A stretch of 64,000 nucleotides of DNA from Clavelina lepadiformis. Lineage: Eukaryota; Chordata; Ascidiacea; Aplousobranchia; Clavelinidae. The translations under genes were made by a program, and so were the position numbers. Positions 1 through 13,600 of this stretch are shown piece after piece. The notes below the pieces were generated by a model. It was not told the origin of the DNA. It saw only the letters and a list, made by a program, of their open reading frames with translations, and did no database searches. Each line of letters starts with the position of its first letter. Positions within the stretch are counted from its first letter, which is position 1. The stretch lies in assembly GCF_947623445.1 (NCBI RefSeq), contig NC_135246.1, positions 16,413,856 through 16,477,855 of the forward strand. The letters are read 5' to 3'.

Positions 1-473
1 CTTAAACTTTGCAGCAGCCACGACAGCTTTGCTTCATAATTTCGCTTTCTTTACGCAAATGGGCATGAGCGCAGAGTGCTAAACACCTATCGCAGTGACT
101 CGCAGCAATTTAAAAAAAGAAGACAGTCAAAGAATGGCATCAAAAGATGACTTTTTCCATCTAGTAAATTTAAATTTCCGAGCAAATTCGAACTTTAAAT
201 AAGTTATCGGGTAAGAACCGGGTTCGGGTTAGCAATATAAGACTCATATACAACTCTCTTTGGAATCAATTTTTTTACTATACTTCGATCATGGAACCTC
301 TATTCACCACAAAAAAGCAAACCGTTTTACATTCACTCACCGTTGCACGAAATCCCATCCCCAGTATAGCCTTCAGCACAAGAACATACAAAACCTCCTG
401 GAATATTGCTACATATGGCGTTGGAATCACAATTGCTAACATCTAGAATGCATTCGTCAATATCTGCAACGAT
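1..473 (-). repeat. EGF cassette, tandem copy 4, cut by the window edge
   Basis: Exon E1 is at 473-351 and encodes [12 protein letters not shown] followed by an EGF domain that closes at ISCN. The start of the E1-E2 intron, with part of the repeat-like insert, follows down to position 1. The spacing from copy 3 E1 is 1783 bp. Confidence 0.85.
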
Positions 474-3400
474 AAAACAATAAGAAGTTAGCATTTTTGT
501 ATAAAAAAGCAGTGTTTTTACAAAGGTAACAGAATTATTAAGCTATCTCTTTTGCTGTCAAAGAAAATTTGTTCTTACGTTTCAAATCCACATGTAATTA
601 TTTGCTTAACTGCGAATAGTTTTACCTAAAATTAATATAACTTATTTTCTTTTTCAGAAGTAAACGTATAAAATTGACAGGATATCACAGAATCACACCA
701 CCTTCGCAATTCTCTCCATTCCTGGTGTAACCTGGCAAGCATTCACAAACAAAATCGCCATCGTTGTCAACGCAGCTGGTTTTATCTGGGTCACAGTTTA
801 AGCACGGACCGATTGCTGTGTTTGGAGTTGGCTGTTGTCTTATTTCTGTATATGGCAAAAGTTTTTAATTAATTAAGTTTTCAAGATTTTCTTTGCTGTA
901 AGCTTACTGTACAGATATAACAGAATTAATATTTGTGAAAATTTACTTGAACATTGTGTCCCGTTACTGATATACCCATCAAGACAAACACACTCGAAAC
1001 CTCCAGGAAAGTTAACGCATAATGCATTTGGATCGCAATTACTGGTACCTTCCAGACATTCGTCAAAATCTGTTTGCATAATTCAAATAACATTAAGTGT
1101 TTTAAAGTAATTAAAAAATTATATAGAAAACTTGTGTAAACCGATTTTGTATAATTTTTAAAAGATTGTGTACGTCTGTTTTTGATAACTTTGTCAACTG
1201 CACATACCACGGCAATCCGTCCCAACTCCGGTGTAACCACTCAGACACTGACACAGAAATGCTGCACCGATATCTATACACCTTGCTCTTTGTGGGTCGC
1301 AGTTGTGATTTCCAGGGGCACATGCGTCAATGTCTGTAACCAAAGTCATGCTTAAAAACAATTACCATGAACCAAAACTGCGTCGTCAAATTCGGAATTT
1401 GGACTTGAGCGTGATAAGAATTTCATTTTTGTACTGAACAACAAACTTAAAAGTATAATAAAAATGTTTTAAAGTTACCTAGTACGCATTGGGTCCCATC
1501 CCCAGTGTATCCTTCTACACAAGCACACTCAAAAGTTCCCGGGAGATTGCCACATACAGCGTTGGGAGAACAATTATTTTCTCCTGAGATGCATTCATCA
1601 ATATCTACATATATATATACATGGATAGAAGATAAATCGGTCCTGCAAAGATTTCAAAATTATTCATAATAATTTTGAATTAGAGTTGTAAGTCATGCCG
1701 GGAGTTTCGGGTAGGGTTTGGGTTCGGGCAGAGTTCCGGCTTAATATTGAAAAAAAAGCGAGCCAAATTTGAGTCCGAATTTAAACTTAAACTTTGCAGC
1801 AGCCACGACAGTTTTGTGTCATCATTTCGCGTTCTTTACGCAAATAAGCATGCGCACGGAGTGCTAAACACCTATCGTAGAGAAGCGCAGCAACTTAAAA
1901 AAAGAAGACAGTCAAAGAATGGCATCAATTAAAAAGATGACTTTTTCATTTAGTAAATTTAAATTTCGAGTCTAATTCTAGTTTTAACTAAGTTATCGGG
2001 TACGAACCGGGTTCGGGTTAGCAATGAAAGGCCCATTTACAAACTCTGTTTTGAATAAATTGTTTTTTACTATACTTCTCTCATGGAACCTCTATTCACC
2101 ACAACAATGACAAACCGTTTTACATTCACTCACCGTTGCACGAAACCCCATCCCCAGTATAGCCTTCAGCACAAGAACATACAAAACCTCCTGGAATATT
2201 GCTACATATGGCGTTGGAATCACAATTGCTAACACCTAGAATGCATTCGTCAATATCTGAAACGTTAAAACAATAAGAAGTTAGCAGTTTTGTATAAAAA
2301 AGCAGTGTTTTTACAAAGGTAACAGAATTATTAAGCTGTCTCTTTTGCTGTCAAAGAAAATTTGTTCTTACGTTTCAAATCCACATGTCAATATTTGCTT
2401 AACTGCGAATAGTTTTACCTAAAATTAATATAACTTATTTTCTTTTTCAGAAGTAAACGTATAAAATTGACAGGATATCACAGAATCACAACACCTTCGC
2501 AATTCTCTCCATTCCTGGTGTAACCTGGCAAGCATTCACAAACAAAATCGCCATCGTTGTCAACGCAGCTGGTTTTCTCTGGGTCACAGTTTAAGCACGG
2601 ATCGATTCCTGTGTTTGGAGTTGGCTGTTGGCTTATTTCTGTATATGGCAAAAGTGTTTAATTAATTAAGTTGTCTAGATTTTCTTTGCTGTAAGCTTAC
2701 TGTACAGATATATCACAATTAATATTTGTGAAAATTTACTTGAACATTGTGTTCCGTTACTGATATACCCATCAAGACAAATACACTCGAAACCTCCAGG
2801 AAAGTTAACGCATAATGCATTTGGATCGCAATTACTGGTACCTTCCAGACATTCGTCAAAATCTGTTTGCATAATTCAAATAACATTAAGTGTTTTAAAG
2901 TAATTAAAAAATTATATAGAAAACTTGTGTAAACCGATTTTGTATAATTTTTAAAAGATTGTGTACGTCTGTTTTTGATAACTTTGTCAACTGCACATAC
3001 CACGGCAATCCGTCCCAACTCCGGTGTAACCATTCAGACACTGACACAGAAAATCTCCACCGATATCTATACACCTTGCCCTTTGTGGGTCGCAGTTGTG
3101 ATTTCCAGGGGCACATGCGTCAATGTCTGTAACCAAAGTCATGCTTAAAAACAATTACCATGAACCAAGACTGCGTCGTCAAATTCGGAATTTGGACTTG
3201 AGCGTGATAAGAATTTCATTTTTGTACTGAACAACAAACTTAAAAGTATAATAAAAAATGTTTTAAAGTTACCTAGTACGCATTGGGTCCCATCCCCAGT
3301 GTATCCTTCTACACAAGCACACTCAAAAGTTCCCGGGAGATTGCCACATACAGCGTTGGGAGAACAATTATTTTCTCCTGAGATGCACTCATCAATATCT

Positions 3401-6400
3401 ACATATATATATACATGGATAGAAGATAAATCGGTCCTGCAAAGATTTCAAAATTATTCATAATAATTTTGAATTAGAGTTGTAAGTCATGCCGGGAGTT
3501 TCGGGTAGGGTTTGGGTTCGGGCAAAGTTCCGGCTTAATATTGAAAAAAAAGCGAGCCAAATTTGAGTCCGAATTTAAACTTAAACTTTGCAGCAGCCAC
3601 GACAGTTTTGTGTCATCATTTCGCGTTCTTTACGCAAATAGGCATGCGCACGGAGTGCTAAACACCTATCGTAGAGAAGCGCAGCAACTTAAAAAAAGAA
3701 GACAGTCAAAGAATGGCATCAATTAAAAAGATGACTTTTTCATTTAGTAAATTTAAATTTCGAGTCTAATTCTAGTTTTAACTAAGTTATCGGGTACGAA
3801 CCGGGTTCGGGTTAGCAATGAAAGGCCCATTTACAAACTCTGTTTTGAATAAATTGTTTTTTACTATACTTCTCTCATGGAACCTCTATTCACCACAACA
3901 ATGACAAACCGTTTTACATTCACTCACCGTTGCACGAAACCCCATCCCCAGTATAGCCTTCAGCACAAGAACATACAAAACCTCCTGGAATATTGCTACA
4001 TATGGCGTTGGAATCACAATTGCTAACACCTAGAATGCATTCGTCAATATCTGAAACGTTAAAACAATAAGAAGTTAGCAGTTTTGTATAAAAAAGCAGT
4101 GTTTTTACAAAGGTAACAGAATTATTAAGCTGTCTCTTTTGCTGTCAAAGAAAATTTGTTCTTACGTTTCAAATCCACATGTAATTATTTGCTTAACTGC
4201 GAATAGTTTTACCTAAAATTAATATAACTTATTTTCTTTTTCAGAAGTAAACGTATAAAATTGACAGGATATCACAGAATCACAACACCTTCGCAATTCT
4301 CTCCATTCCTGGTGTAACCTGGCAAGCATTCACAAACAAAATCGCCATCGTTGTCAACGCAGCTGGTTTTCTCTGGGTCACAGTTTAAGCACGGATCGAT
4401 TCCTGTGTTTGGAGTTGGCTGTTGGCTTATTTCTGTATATGGCAAAAGTGTTTAATTAATTAAGTTGTCTAGATTTTCTTTGCTGTAAGCTTACTGTACA
4501 GATATATCACAATTAATATTTGTGAAAATTTACTTGAACATTGTGTTCCGTTACTGATATACCCATCAAGACAAATACACTCGAAACCTCCAGGAAAGTT
4601 AACGCATAATGCATTTGGATCGCAATTACTGGTACCTTCCAGACATTCGTCAAAATCTGTTTGCATAATTCAAATAACATTAAGTGTTTTAATGTAATTA
4701 AAAAATTATATAGAAAACTTGTGTAAACCGATTTTGTATAATTTTTAAAAGATTGTGTACGTCTGTTTTTGATAACTTTGTCAACTGCACATACCACGGC
4801 AATCCGTCCCAACTCCGGTGTAACCACTCAGACACTGACACAGAAAATCTCCACCGATATCTATACACCTTGCCCTTTGTGGGTCGCAGTTGTGATTTCC
4901 AGGGGCACATACGTCAATGTCTGTAACCAAAGTCATGCTTAAAAACAATTACCATGAACCAAGACTGCGTCGTCAAATTCGGAATTTGGACTTGAGCGTG
5001 ATAAGAATTTCATTTTTGTACTGAACAACAAATTTAAAACTATAATAAAAAATGTTTTAAAGTTACCTAATACGCATTGGGTCCCATCCCCAGTGTATCC
5101 TTCTACACAAGCACACTCAAAAGTTCCCGGGAAATTGCCACATACGGCGTTGGGAGAACAATTATTTTCTCCTGAGATGCACTCATCAATATCTGCGTAT
5201 ATATATACATGGATAGAAGATAAATCGGTCCTGCAAAGGTTTCAAAATTATTCATAATATTTTGAATCAGAGTTGTAAGTCGGGCCGGGAGTTTCGGGTA
5301 GGGTTTGGGTTCGGGCAGAGTTCTGGCAGAGTTCGGGCTTAAGTTTGAAAAAAATCTAGCCAAATTTGAGTCCGAATTTATACTTACACTCTGCAACAGC
5401 CATGACAGTTTTGTGTCATAATTTCACTTTCTTTACGCAAATGGGCATGCGCACGGAGTGCTAAACACTTATCCCAGAGACGCGCAGCAACTTAAAAAGA
5501 GAAGACAGTCAAAAAATGGCATCAAAAGATGACTTTTTTCATTTAGTAAATTTAAATTTCGGGTCTAATTCGAGCTTTAAATATGTTATCGGGTAAGAAC
5601 CGGGTTCGGGTTAGCAATATAAGACCCATTTACAACTCTGTTTTGAATCCATTTTTTTACTATACTTCTCTCATGGAACCTCTATTCACCACAACAATGA
5701 CAAACCGTTTTACATTCACTCACCGTTGCACGAAATCCCATCCCCAGTATAGCCTTCAGCACAAGAACATACAAAACCTCCTGGAATATTGCTACATATG
5801 GCGTTGGAATCACAATTGCTAACACCTAGAATGCATTCGTCAATATCTGAAACGTTAAAACAATAAGAAGTTAGCATTTTTCTATAAAAAGCAGTGTTTA
5901 TCATTTCTATAGCAAGTAACCGCTCATAATCTCATAATCTATACAGAAATAAGGAGCAATTGCAAGATAGTTTACATCCGATACCTTTGCACTCGATCCC
6001 ATCTCCAGTGTAGCCACTGAGACATTCACAGAAAAACGTTCCATCGATATTAATGCATCTTGCTCTTTCTAGGTCACAGTTGTGGTCTCCACTGGCACAG
6101 ATGTCCATGCCTAAATGGCAGAAGACACCAATGAATAGAAACAGTAAAGATCGGTAGATTGGATTACTTTGGTTTTCAGTATAAATATAGGATACTATAT
6201 ACACTGACAAAATTAATATCAAAGTAATGTTCAAAGATGTCAAAAGTCAACCATTATAAAAGTCTTACGTTGGCATTGCAATCCATCACCAGTATACCCT
6301 TGGGAACAGAGACATTCAAAACTTCCCGGAATATTAGTGCAAACTGCGTTAGGGTTGCAGTTATGGCTTCCTTCGTCGCATTCATCTACATCTATAAGGT

Positions 6401-9050
6401 TTGGGCAAAACATTTACGCAGAGAAATTTTTGAAATAATAAATAAATTCATTTTGCAATACATTTGGTTAAAGAACTGAACATATGTTGAAACAAAATGT
6501 CATCCGAAAAGCTATACCAAGAACCGAATACCTTCACATTTCACTCCATCTCCGAAGTATCCACTGCGGCATTCACAAAGAAAACCTCCATCTATGTCCA
6601 CACATCTTGCTCTTTGTAGGTCGCAATTATTGATCCCACTGGCACATTCGTTGAAGTCTGAGTTCACTAATTGGTTGTTTTAAACTTCAAAAATACTTTA
6701 AAAAACTTTTGATTTTGATTGTTTTAAATGACGAATAAGAAAACTATATTTTCAAAACTTCTTTTGAACTTACTAGCGCATTTATATCCATCGCCTGTGT
6801 AACCGTCTGGGCATAAACATAAGAAACCTCCGTCAAAATTTTCGCAGAGCGCTTTTGAATCACAAACCGCCAATTTTTCGGTGCATTCGTCAACATCTAA
6901 TAGGTAATTATTTCTTGAGATTTTAGACGATTATTACAGTGGTATAGACTAATTAAACATATTTTTGGTAGGTTACTGTATGAACCTAATAATGGTCCAA
7001 TCACTTAACTTGGTCTCTGTTGTAACAACGTTATTTGACATGAAGTAATTGTGGGTAGTTATTGTTATTTAGTTAGTCTGAAGAGGACAAAATACCTAAA
7101 GCACTTAACAAACCAATAAATACGCCGAAAACAAAACAATTTTACCTTCCGCGCAACATGTCCCGCGCCAACCCAACTCGCAAAAACATTCAGTTGATCT
7201 AATTTCTCCATTGAAACAAAATCGATTGCAAGGTCTGTTTTCAATCAAATCATCGGGACATGACAATCCTTCACATGAAGATTGCACTTGTATGAATCTC
7301 TCACGATTGGAAGTTCCGCTTGGCCCACATTCTGTCGAGCAATTGCTCCAAGGTGTCCAAGGCGAAACCTGGCAGTCAACTGTTACCAAATACAAGCGAA
7401 ATTATTATTACTGAACGCAGTAAATGGTTGAACAAAAAACTTGGCAATACTAGTGTTGATTCAAAAGTCACGATTTGAGACATGATGATCTGCATATTGT
7501 CACGTCTTCATCTGCATATCGTGACCAATTTGGATAATGTTTATCCTAAAATTAAAAACATGTTTGTATATGTAAATTACTTTGTCCATACCCGGACAGC
7601 AACGTTGATTGCAAGATTCACTTTGTTCGGTTAAATCTTCGCAAGCAGTTCCACCACATGAGCCAACTACGTCTATCGTTCTGTTTCTCGTACGAGTTCC
7701 AGTTCCACATTCCCGATCGCAACTATACGTAAAGATCTTGTTAACTTTACATTTAAATTAAGTTACCAACACACCAACAAAATCCCGGTATCAACAGAAA
7801 TAATCCAAACCTTAGGTTTAAATTTTAACTAGAAATCGCCATTTTAACTAAATAGCAATAGGGTACGCCTACCTGGACCACATGGACCAGTCGGACAAGC
7901 GACAATTTACCGGGCAGCATACGTCATTGCATGTTTCTTCCTCCGCATTTTCACCAGCACATTCTTCACCACCACAAGCACTGGCCATTTCTATTGTTCT
8001 TCTTCGTGTTCGAAGCCCTAAAAATTGCAATCATCTGGCTATAAGATTTGGTTGATAACTCGTTTGGTAAAGATGTTTGTTAAGAAGATTCCTCACAGCA
8101 AATCATATGTATTTCATAATTTTCATGAAAACATTAAACACAAAACACAGATTTCTGTTATTTCATACCTGAATTACATGTTTTTGTACACCCACTCCAT
8201 TCTTGCCAACCACCCCAGATACAGTTAACAGCACAACATTGAGTATTGCATTCCCGGGATTCACTTAACGGTTCTGGGCAAATAGATCCTCCGCAACTCG
8301 ATGTGGTCTGGATCGCTCTGGAACGCGTCTGCAGCCCACCATCACATGTTGCTGAGCATGAATCGAAGCTACTCCAAGGTCCCAACTTACAGTCTACGGG
8401 ACAACAGCCCGTGTTGCAGGAAAGAAAGTCACTCGTCGAGCCAATGCAAGATTGACCACCACAACTAGCTTCCGTTTTTATACTTCTAACCCGAACTCGC
8501 GTTCCGCCGCCACACTGTTGCGAACACATTCCAAAGCTGCTCCACTGTCCCCAAACGCAGTCGACAGGGTCACTATGGCAAAACTCCGACGACAATGACG
8601 AGCCATAACAAGATAAACCACCACAGCGAGCAGTGACAAAACCTCTTGACCTTGTTCGTTTTCCCCAGCCGCAGGTCGCAGAGCAGCTGCTCCAGGCACC
8701 CCAAAATGCCCACATGCAATGTCTTGGGCAACAAAACCAGTTGCAACGTTTTGCTTGTGGAAGATAGCAAGTTCCGCAACTGCCACTTGGTTTTATAATT
8801 TTTGGTCTTTGAATTCCTCCACCGCACGATCGAGAACATTGACCCCACTTCCACAAGCAAGGAGACCTGTCACAGAACGGGTAACCGGGTGTCCTACAAC
8901 ACATCAAAGAAGAAAATAGTAAACTTCTTTTTATTTATAGATATAGAAATATTAGAAACAAACTTGCACTTACCATGGAGCAGCCATAGAAAAACTGCAA
9001 ATGAAACAAAGTAATAAGCCTTGTAATGCTATTAACATAGTGAAGGTCAT
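1..9050 (-). CDS. Gene A: secreted TSR-EGF repeat protein, 3' end runs past the window edge
   Basis: Signal-peptide exon 9050-8974 starts [18 protein letters not shown] exons follow: 8893-8169, 8017-7873, 7722-7592 and 7379-7146, giving seven TSRs with WxxW and CSxTCG-type motifs, the usual C-mannosylation and O-fucosylation contexts. EGF exons are 6896-6774, 6657-6532, 6391-6269, 6110-5985, 5846-5724, 5192-5067, 4920-4795, 4656-4534 and 4432. Most begin with a D-x-D-E-C calcium-binding signature. Every EGF exon is phase 1-1. If the exon at 4432 is terminal (stop TGA 4274-4272), coding length is 2469 bp, 822 residues. If it splices at the weak donor at 4288, or is skipped, the frame continues into three more EGF cassettes leftward, the last cut by the window edge. 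No AATAAA was seen after the stop. The product should be secreted or matrix-bound. The partner is unknown. Confidence 0.85.
474..2256 (-). repeat. EGF cassette, tandem copy 3 (gene A)
   Basis: Exons: E1 2256-2134, E2 1604-1479, E3 1333-1208, E4 1069-947 and E5 845-702 with stop TGA 687-685. In E3 the residues after IDIG are AAF where copies 1 and 2 have GDF. In E5 the candidate donor reads GTGGTG instead of GTGTTG. The conserved stop in all three E5 copies suggests it is functional rather than random. Confidence 0.88.
1690..2030. repeat. Repeat-like insert in the E1-E2 intron of each EGF cassette
   Basis: A block of about 340 bp lies between a 5' GGGTTTGGGTTCGGGCA-type segment and a 3' CCGGGTTCGGGTTAGCAA segment. 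Other copies lie at about 3484-3824, 5277-5630 and 1-235. It contains a 61-codon open frame at 1747-1932 that is broken in the copy at 5340, so I do not treat it as coding. It is more GC-rich than the surrounding intron. Its class is unknown; the copies here are explained by the cassette duplication. Confidence 0.5.
2257..4050 (-). repeat. EGF cassette, tandem copy 2 (gene A)
   Basis: Exons: E1 4050-3928, E2 3398-3273, E3 3126-3001, E4 2862-2740 and E5 2638-2495 with an in-frame stop just past the weak donor. The copy is almost identical to copy 1 in exons and introns, including a small repeat-like insert between E1 and E2. Such identity across introns means recent duplication or gene conversion. 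Confidence 0.9.
4051..5846 (-). repeat. EGF cassette, tandem copy 1 of at least 4 (gene A)
   Basis: This is the first copy of a roughly 1.79-kb tandem unit. It holds five exons: E1 5846-5724, E2 5192-5067, E3 4920-4795, E4 4656-4534 and E5 4432-4289 (or to stop 4272). E1-E4 are EGF domains of 123 or 126 bp. E5 encodes an EGF-like segment with [12 protein letters not shown] and then the short tail EGVVIL and a stop. Introns are repeated along with the exons, so the duplication was genomic. E4 ends and E1 starts in phase 1, so skipping E5 keeps the frame. Confidence 0.9.
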
Positions 9051-10674
9051 TGTGTTATTCAGTTACATAAAGACTCGCAAAGAGTACTGTGCAGTCGACC
9101 TGTGCAAAACCCTCCGTCAAAAACAAATAAAACCCACGTCAAACATGTTAACTATTTTTGCTTGCACATGACTGTATTTCGTCATGGACTTATACTTTTC
9201 ACGATCAAAGAGCAACATAGTTGTGAAACCAGTTTGTTCAAGAGAATACACTTATTATAAACCGAAATTTTACTCGACTCGGAACTGCTTCTGTTGCCTA
9301 TAATGATTGTTATGTTTAGGATTTCAGTGACTTTTCACGTATAGCGTTAAATTCTAAATTTAATAATGTTTGCTCAAGATGCCTGTGCTGATATTTTTCT
9401 TGCTTGAAATGCTAACACTGTACTTCAATAGTCACGTTTGAATTTTTGTTTTGTTTTTACATACTTGCCTTACCATTTAAGCGCCATTAATCTTATTTAA
9501 TGCTGCGTATAAGTTATAATTTGTTTCTAAACGGGAAGCAAGCAAGCCTGTTATTGTTATCGATATCTTTGTGAACTTTCACAAAGATATCGATTTTCTT
9601 ATAAGAAACGCTGAATGTACCTTTTTCTAATTTACGTTGGATTTCAGTCAAAAACGTCAATACATCACTAAATCCCCTGACATTGCAGAAATCCCCCAAA
9701 TTTTCTCATTTTGCTAATTAAGAATAAAAATCATGTTTATATTCCAAGGCTAAGTTTTAAAATTAAGCAACGTCTGGCAAGAGCGCCAAAAATTGGACTT
9801 CTAAGGAGAATTCTGGAGACACGATTGTTTATATTTGCAAGGTTGACGTCACGAAGTTAATTAATCGAATTCGCAATACGAGAATCGACTGAACGTTTCA
9901 CTCTGTACTTTGACAGTTTTGATGTATTTTTATGTTATTGATGTTTTGAATCAAATTATAATCTTAAATTAAACAAGTTTGGACGCATAAAGTACAACAC
10001 AAGCTCCAGATATCTTGCCAAGCATATCTTTTTCTGTTGAAAATCGTGTTAAACATCACTTTTTCTGATTAAAAATTGCAAGTTTTTTTATTTGTTTAAA
10101 GGACAGATTTACTGTATATATGTAAACTATATGACAGTAATCAACGATTTTGTGCAATTGTTTGGGAAAAATCCACAAACGTACACAGGAATTATTATCA
10201 AATAACAGAGAATTTCAAACATTGCAAAATTCGTTAATGAAAACATTACCAATGTGTAACAGGTGATGAGAATGCAGGTATAATTTCTGACCAAAGTCGA
10301 AACGTACAGTGTAATGAACCATACACCTATTACGTATGACTTTTACACCAACTACATGCAAAATAATTTTTTGCTAATTTTGCGATGTTGAAGGCGTTTG
10401 TTAATTGTGAAATCATCTTTTAATACATTAAGTTCGTGGCCACTTTGCAATTTCAAAGTCCTGCTGTAAAATATGTTTTCCGGGCTGAAAATTTTTCGGA
10501 CGTTTTATTGCTCAGACTTCCATGGGTAAACGTTCAAGTCGTTCTAAATTTGAAATAAACGTTTTGTAAACATCGATTCAAAAGATCGTATATACATGAC
10601 AAGAAAAGCATTTCGGTTCTATTAAAACGATTCACAGTACAATTTACATAACACATAAGAGAAACGGTTATGAA
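9051..10674. other. Intergenic between gene A start and gene B end
   Basis: This 1.6-kb AT-rich spacer is the 5' flank of gene A and the 3' flank of gene B. I see no TATA box close to the gene A start. The notable element is a long palindrome at 9559-9594, listed separately. No coding exon is supported. Confidence 0.6.
9559..9594. repeat. Perfect 17-bp-arm inverted repeat
   Basis: The left arm, starting ATCGATATCTTTGTGAA, is followed by two bases (CT) and then its exact reverse complement, so the block could form a hairpin or cruciform. It sits in the 5' flank of gene A, about 0.5 kb from its start codon. Confidence 0.9.
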
Positions 10675-13600
10675 TTAATTTGAAATAGTGTATGAATATA
10701 AAAGCGGTTTTATTATACCAACACATTCTTCATTCCTATACTCATATGGTTCTCCACAATCGCACCAATATCCTCCAACAGTATTTTTGCAAACGCTGTT
10801 TCCTTTGCACTCATCCAACGGTGTTAAACATTCATCTACGTCTGAAAAAATAGTATTTTAAATAATAATTTATTGCACAAAAACATTTCACATTTGATGA
10901 TGTAAACGTTTAATATAATTTCTGTTTGAATCCATGCTTACTACCTGCATGCTCATCATAAAAACTGCTTTTAAATGAAAAATCTCACCATAATTTTTTA
11001 CCAAATTTGAGTGTCTTGGACAACACTTTGAATTACCTTTGCAAATTCTTCCATCACCGGTGAAACCAGGGTTGCAGATACAGTCAAAAGAACCAACCGA
11101 GTTTAAGCACGTTGCATTTGCATGACAATCATTTAAGGATGTGTAGCATTCGTTAACATCTGGCGAGAAAAAGGAAAAATTGTTATCAAAATAATTCTTA
11201 ATTGCAATAAAAATAAGCACTTCATTCTAATTTCTGCAACACAGAGAGCAATTTTTTCAACGAAGTGGACCAACAGCATTGCATATAGCATAAGAGAATA
11301 ACATCTTTTACGGTCTGCTGCTTTCTCAGTTACTACTTACCGTGGCACACTACTCTACTTTCCTTGTAACCGCCAAGACACTCACAATCAAAGCTTCCTT
11401 CAGTATCTGCACATTTGGTAGTTTTCACGTCGCAATTATGTGTTCCGAGTGTGCACTCGTCAACGTCTATAAGTATAATATAAGTGTTACGTCATTTTAA
11501 CCTGCAGATCATATTTTTTACGGTTTAATTCTGAATATGGTCGTCCCAGACCTTTTGCAGTTATCTTTGGTAACTTATAAAAAGGAAGACCACAAAGCAC
11601 ATATCAAGTTGCCACCAAACATTTTAAAGTTACTTGAGCAATGTGTCCCATTTCCGGTATACCCGTGCTCACATAGACAAACGTAGCTTCCTGGTATGTT
11701 GGCACATACCGCGTGACTATGGCAAATGTACATACCATTTTCGCATTCATCGATATCTACAAAACAAACTCAAATCGACAATATAAAGTTGCGTCACATA
11801 ATTATGAAATTAAGCAAACATAAGGTTGCGGAATTTAACGCAAGGCAAGGTGTAGCGGGAAGATTCTTTGGGAGCACCATTTTTATACCTTGCTCACAGC
11901 ATTCGCCATACCACCCTGGTCCGCACAAGCACCCTGATGACGTCATTTTACCGTCAAAACAGAACCGATTGCAAGGTATTTCTTGGGTTAACTCGTCGGG
12001 GCAAGATACACCACCGCATGATGGAGACACGAGAACATATCGCGCACGGGTTGAAGTGCCGTTTGGTCCGCACTCCGCTGAGCAATTGCTCCATGTTGTC
12101 CAAGCTGAAACCTCGCAGTTGACTAGAAAACCAAACGCATATTTCAGTATAGCGGTACCGGTTCTAAACTGTTAACCACGTACTGTATAAATACTATATA
12201 AAGCAGGAAATTCCTACTCGGACAGCAATATCCTTTGCATGATTCACGTTCTTCGGTTGGGCCGTCGCAAGCATCTCCACCGCATGTGCGGAGGCGATCT
12301 ATGGTTCTACTTTTCGTGCGGGTACCATTCCCGCATTCACGATCACAGCTGCAAAAAATCGCTGACAAATTTGGTTGTGATTTCAGTGATAACAGATTAT
12401 TCAGTATAAAATCGGCCCCTTTATATTTGAATGGAATATTGGAGTTACAAAATCGTTACAAATAATATGATTATTTGTAAAAGTTTCATAGTTCCTAATA
12501 AAAATATATTCATAGACACATAAAAGACTTTAACTAATAAAAAGCAGTATTCCATATTCTAACAACCCTAAAATACTAAAAGCATCCACCTGGACCACAC
12601 TGACCACTCAGACCATTTGCAATTGATTGGGCAACATATGTCTTTACACGTTTCTTCCTGTGCACTGTTATCGACACAATCGACTCCACCACAAATGCTT
12701 GCAGTCTTTACAGTTCTTTGACGTTTTCTAAGACCTGGGTAAGTTTATATAAAAATAATATCGTGAATGTGTTGCAATATTTTACATTAATCATATCGTT
12801 TGTTACAATGACCATGTAATGAAATTAATCGAAAAATCCTGAAAAAAGTGATAAGCCCTGGAATGTGTTTTAATTTTCAAACCTTGTCCGCATGTTTTTG
12901 AACATTCGCTCCATTCTTCCCAAATATTCCAAACACAATCTATAGGACAGCACTGAGCGTTGCACTCTTGCAGTTCCATTGTCGAACCTGAGCAGTTTAT
13001 TCCTCCACAATTTGCATGCTTTGTAATATTTCTGGACCGCATTTTTGTTCCACCGTCGCATGTTACCGAACACGTGCTAAAGTTACCCCATGGTCCCCAC
13101 TCACAATCCTCAGGACAACACTGGGTGTTGCAAGTGCGATTTTCTGTTGACAAACCAACACAAGTTGAACCACCGCACTTTGCGCTGATTTGAACGCTTC
13201 GTGATCGTTTTTGTGTGCCTCCCCCACAGCTTGCAGAACACGAGCTGAATTTACTCCACGCGTCCCAAACGCAATCGGCTGGACAGCAGTCAGTGTTGCA
13301 AAGACGAATATCTGTTGATAAACCGCTGCAAGATGAACCACCACAACTAGTGTCGGTTATAATACTTCTTTGTCTTGACTGCATTCCACCACCACAATTA
13401 GCCGAACACTTTCCGAATTTGCTCCAGGTCCCCCAAACGCAGTTGACGGGACAACAGCGGTTATTGCAAGATGTCGAAGACGTAGATGAACCTGGGCAGC
13501 CGGACCCTCCACAGGAAGCAGTGACAGCGTATCCTCTCGATCTTGTTTTTGTTCCTAGACCGCAGGTTGCAGAACAGCTGCTCCAGCTTCTCCAAGAAGC

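Noticed and set aside
1747..1932. Basic 61-codon protein repeated in the EGF cassettes
   Set aside because: It lies in the E1-E2 intron on the strand opposite to gene A, and its frame is not kept in the copy at 5340-5530.
351..5846. CRISPR array or satellite
   Set aside because: The repeat unit is 1.8 kb and contains spliced exons with splice sites; the genome is eukaryotic.
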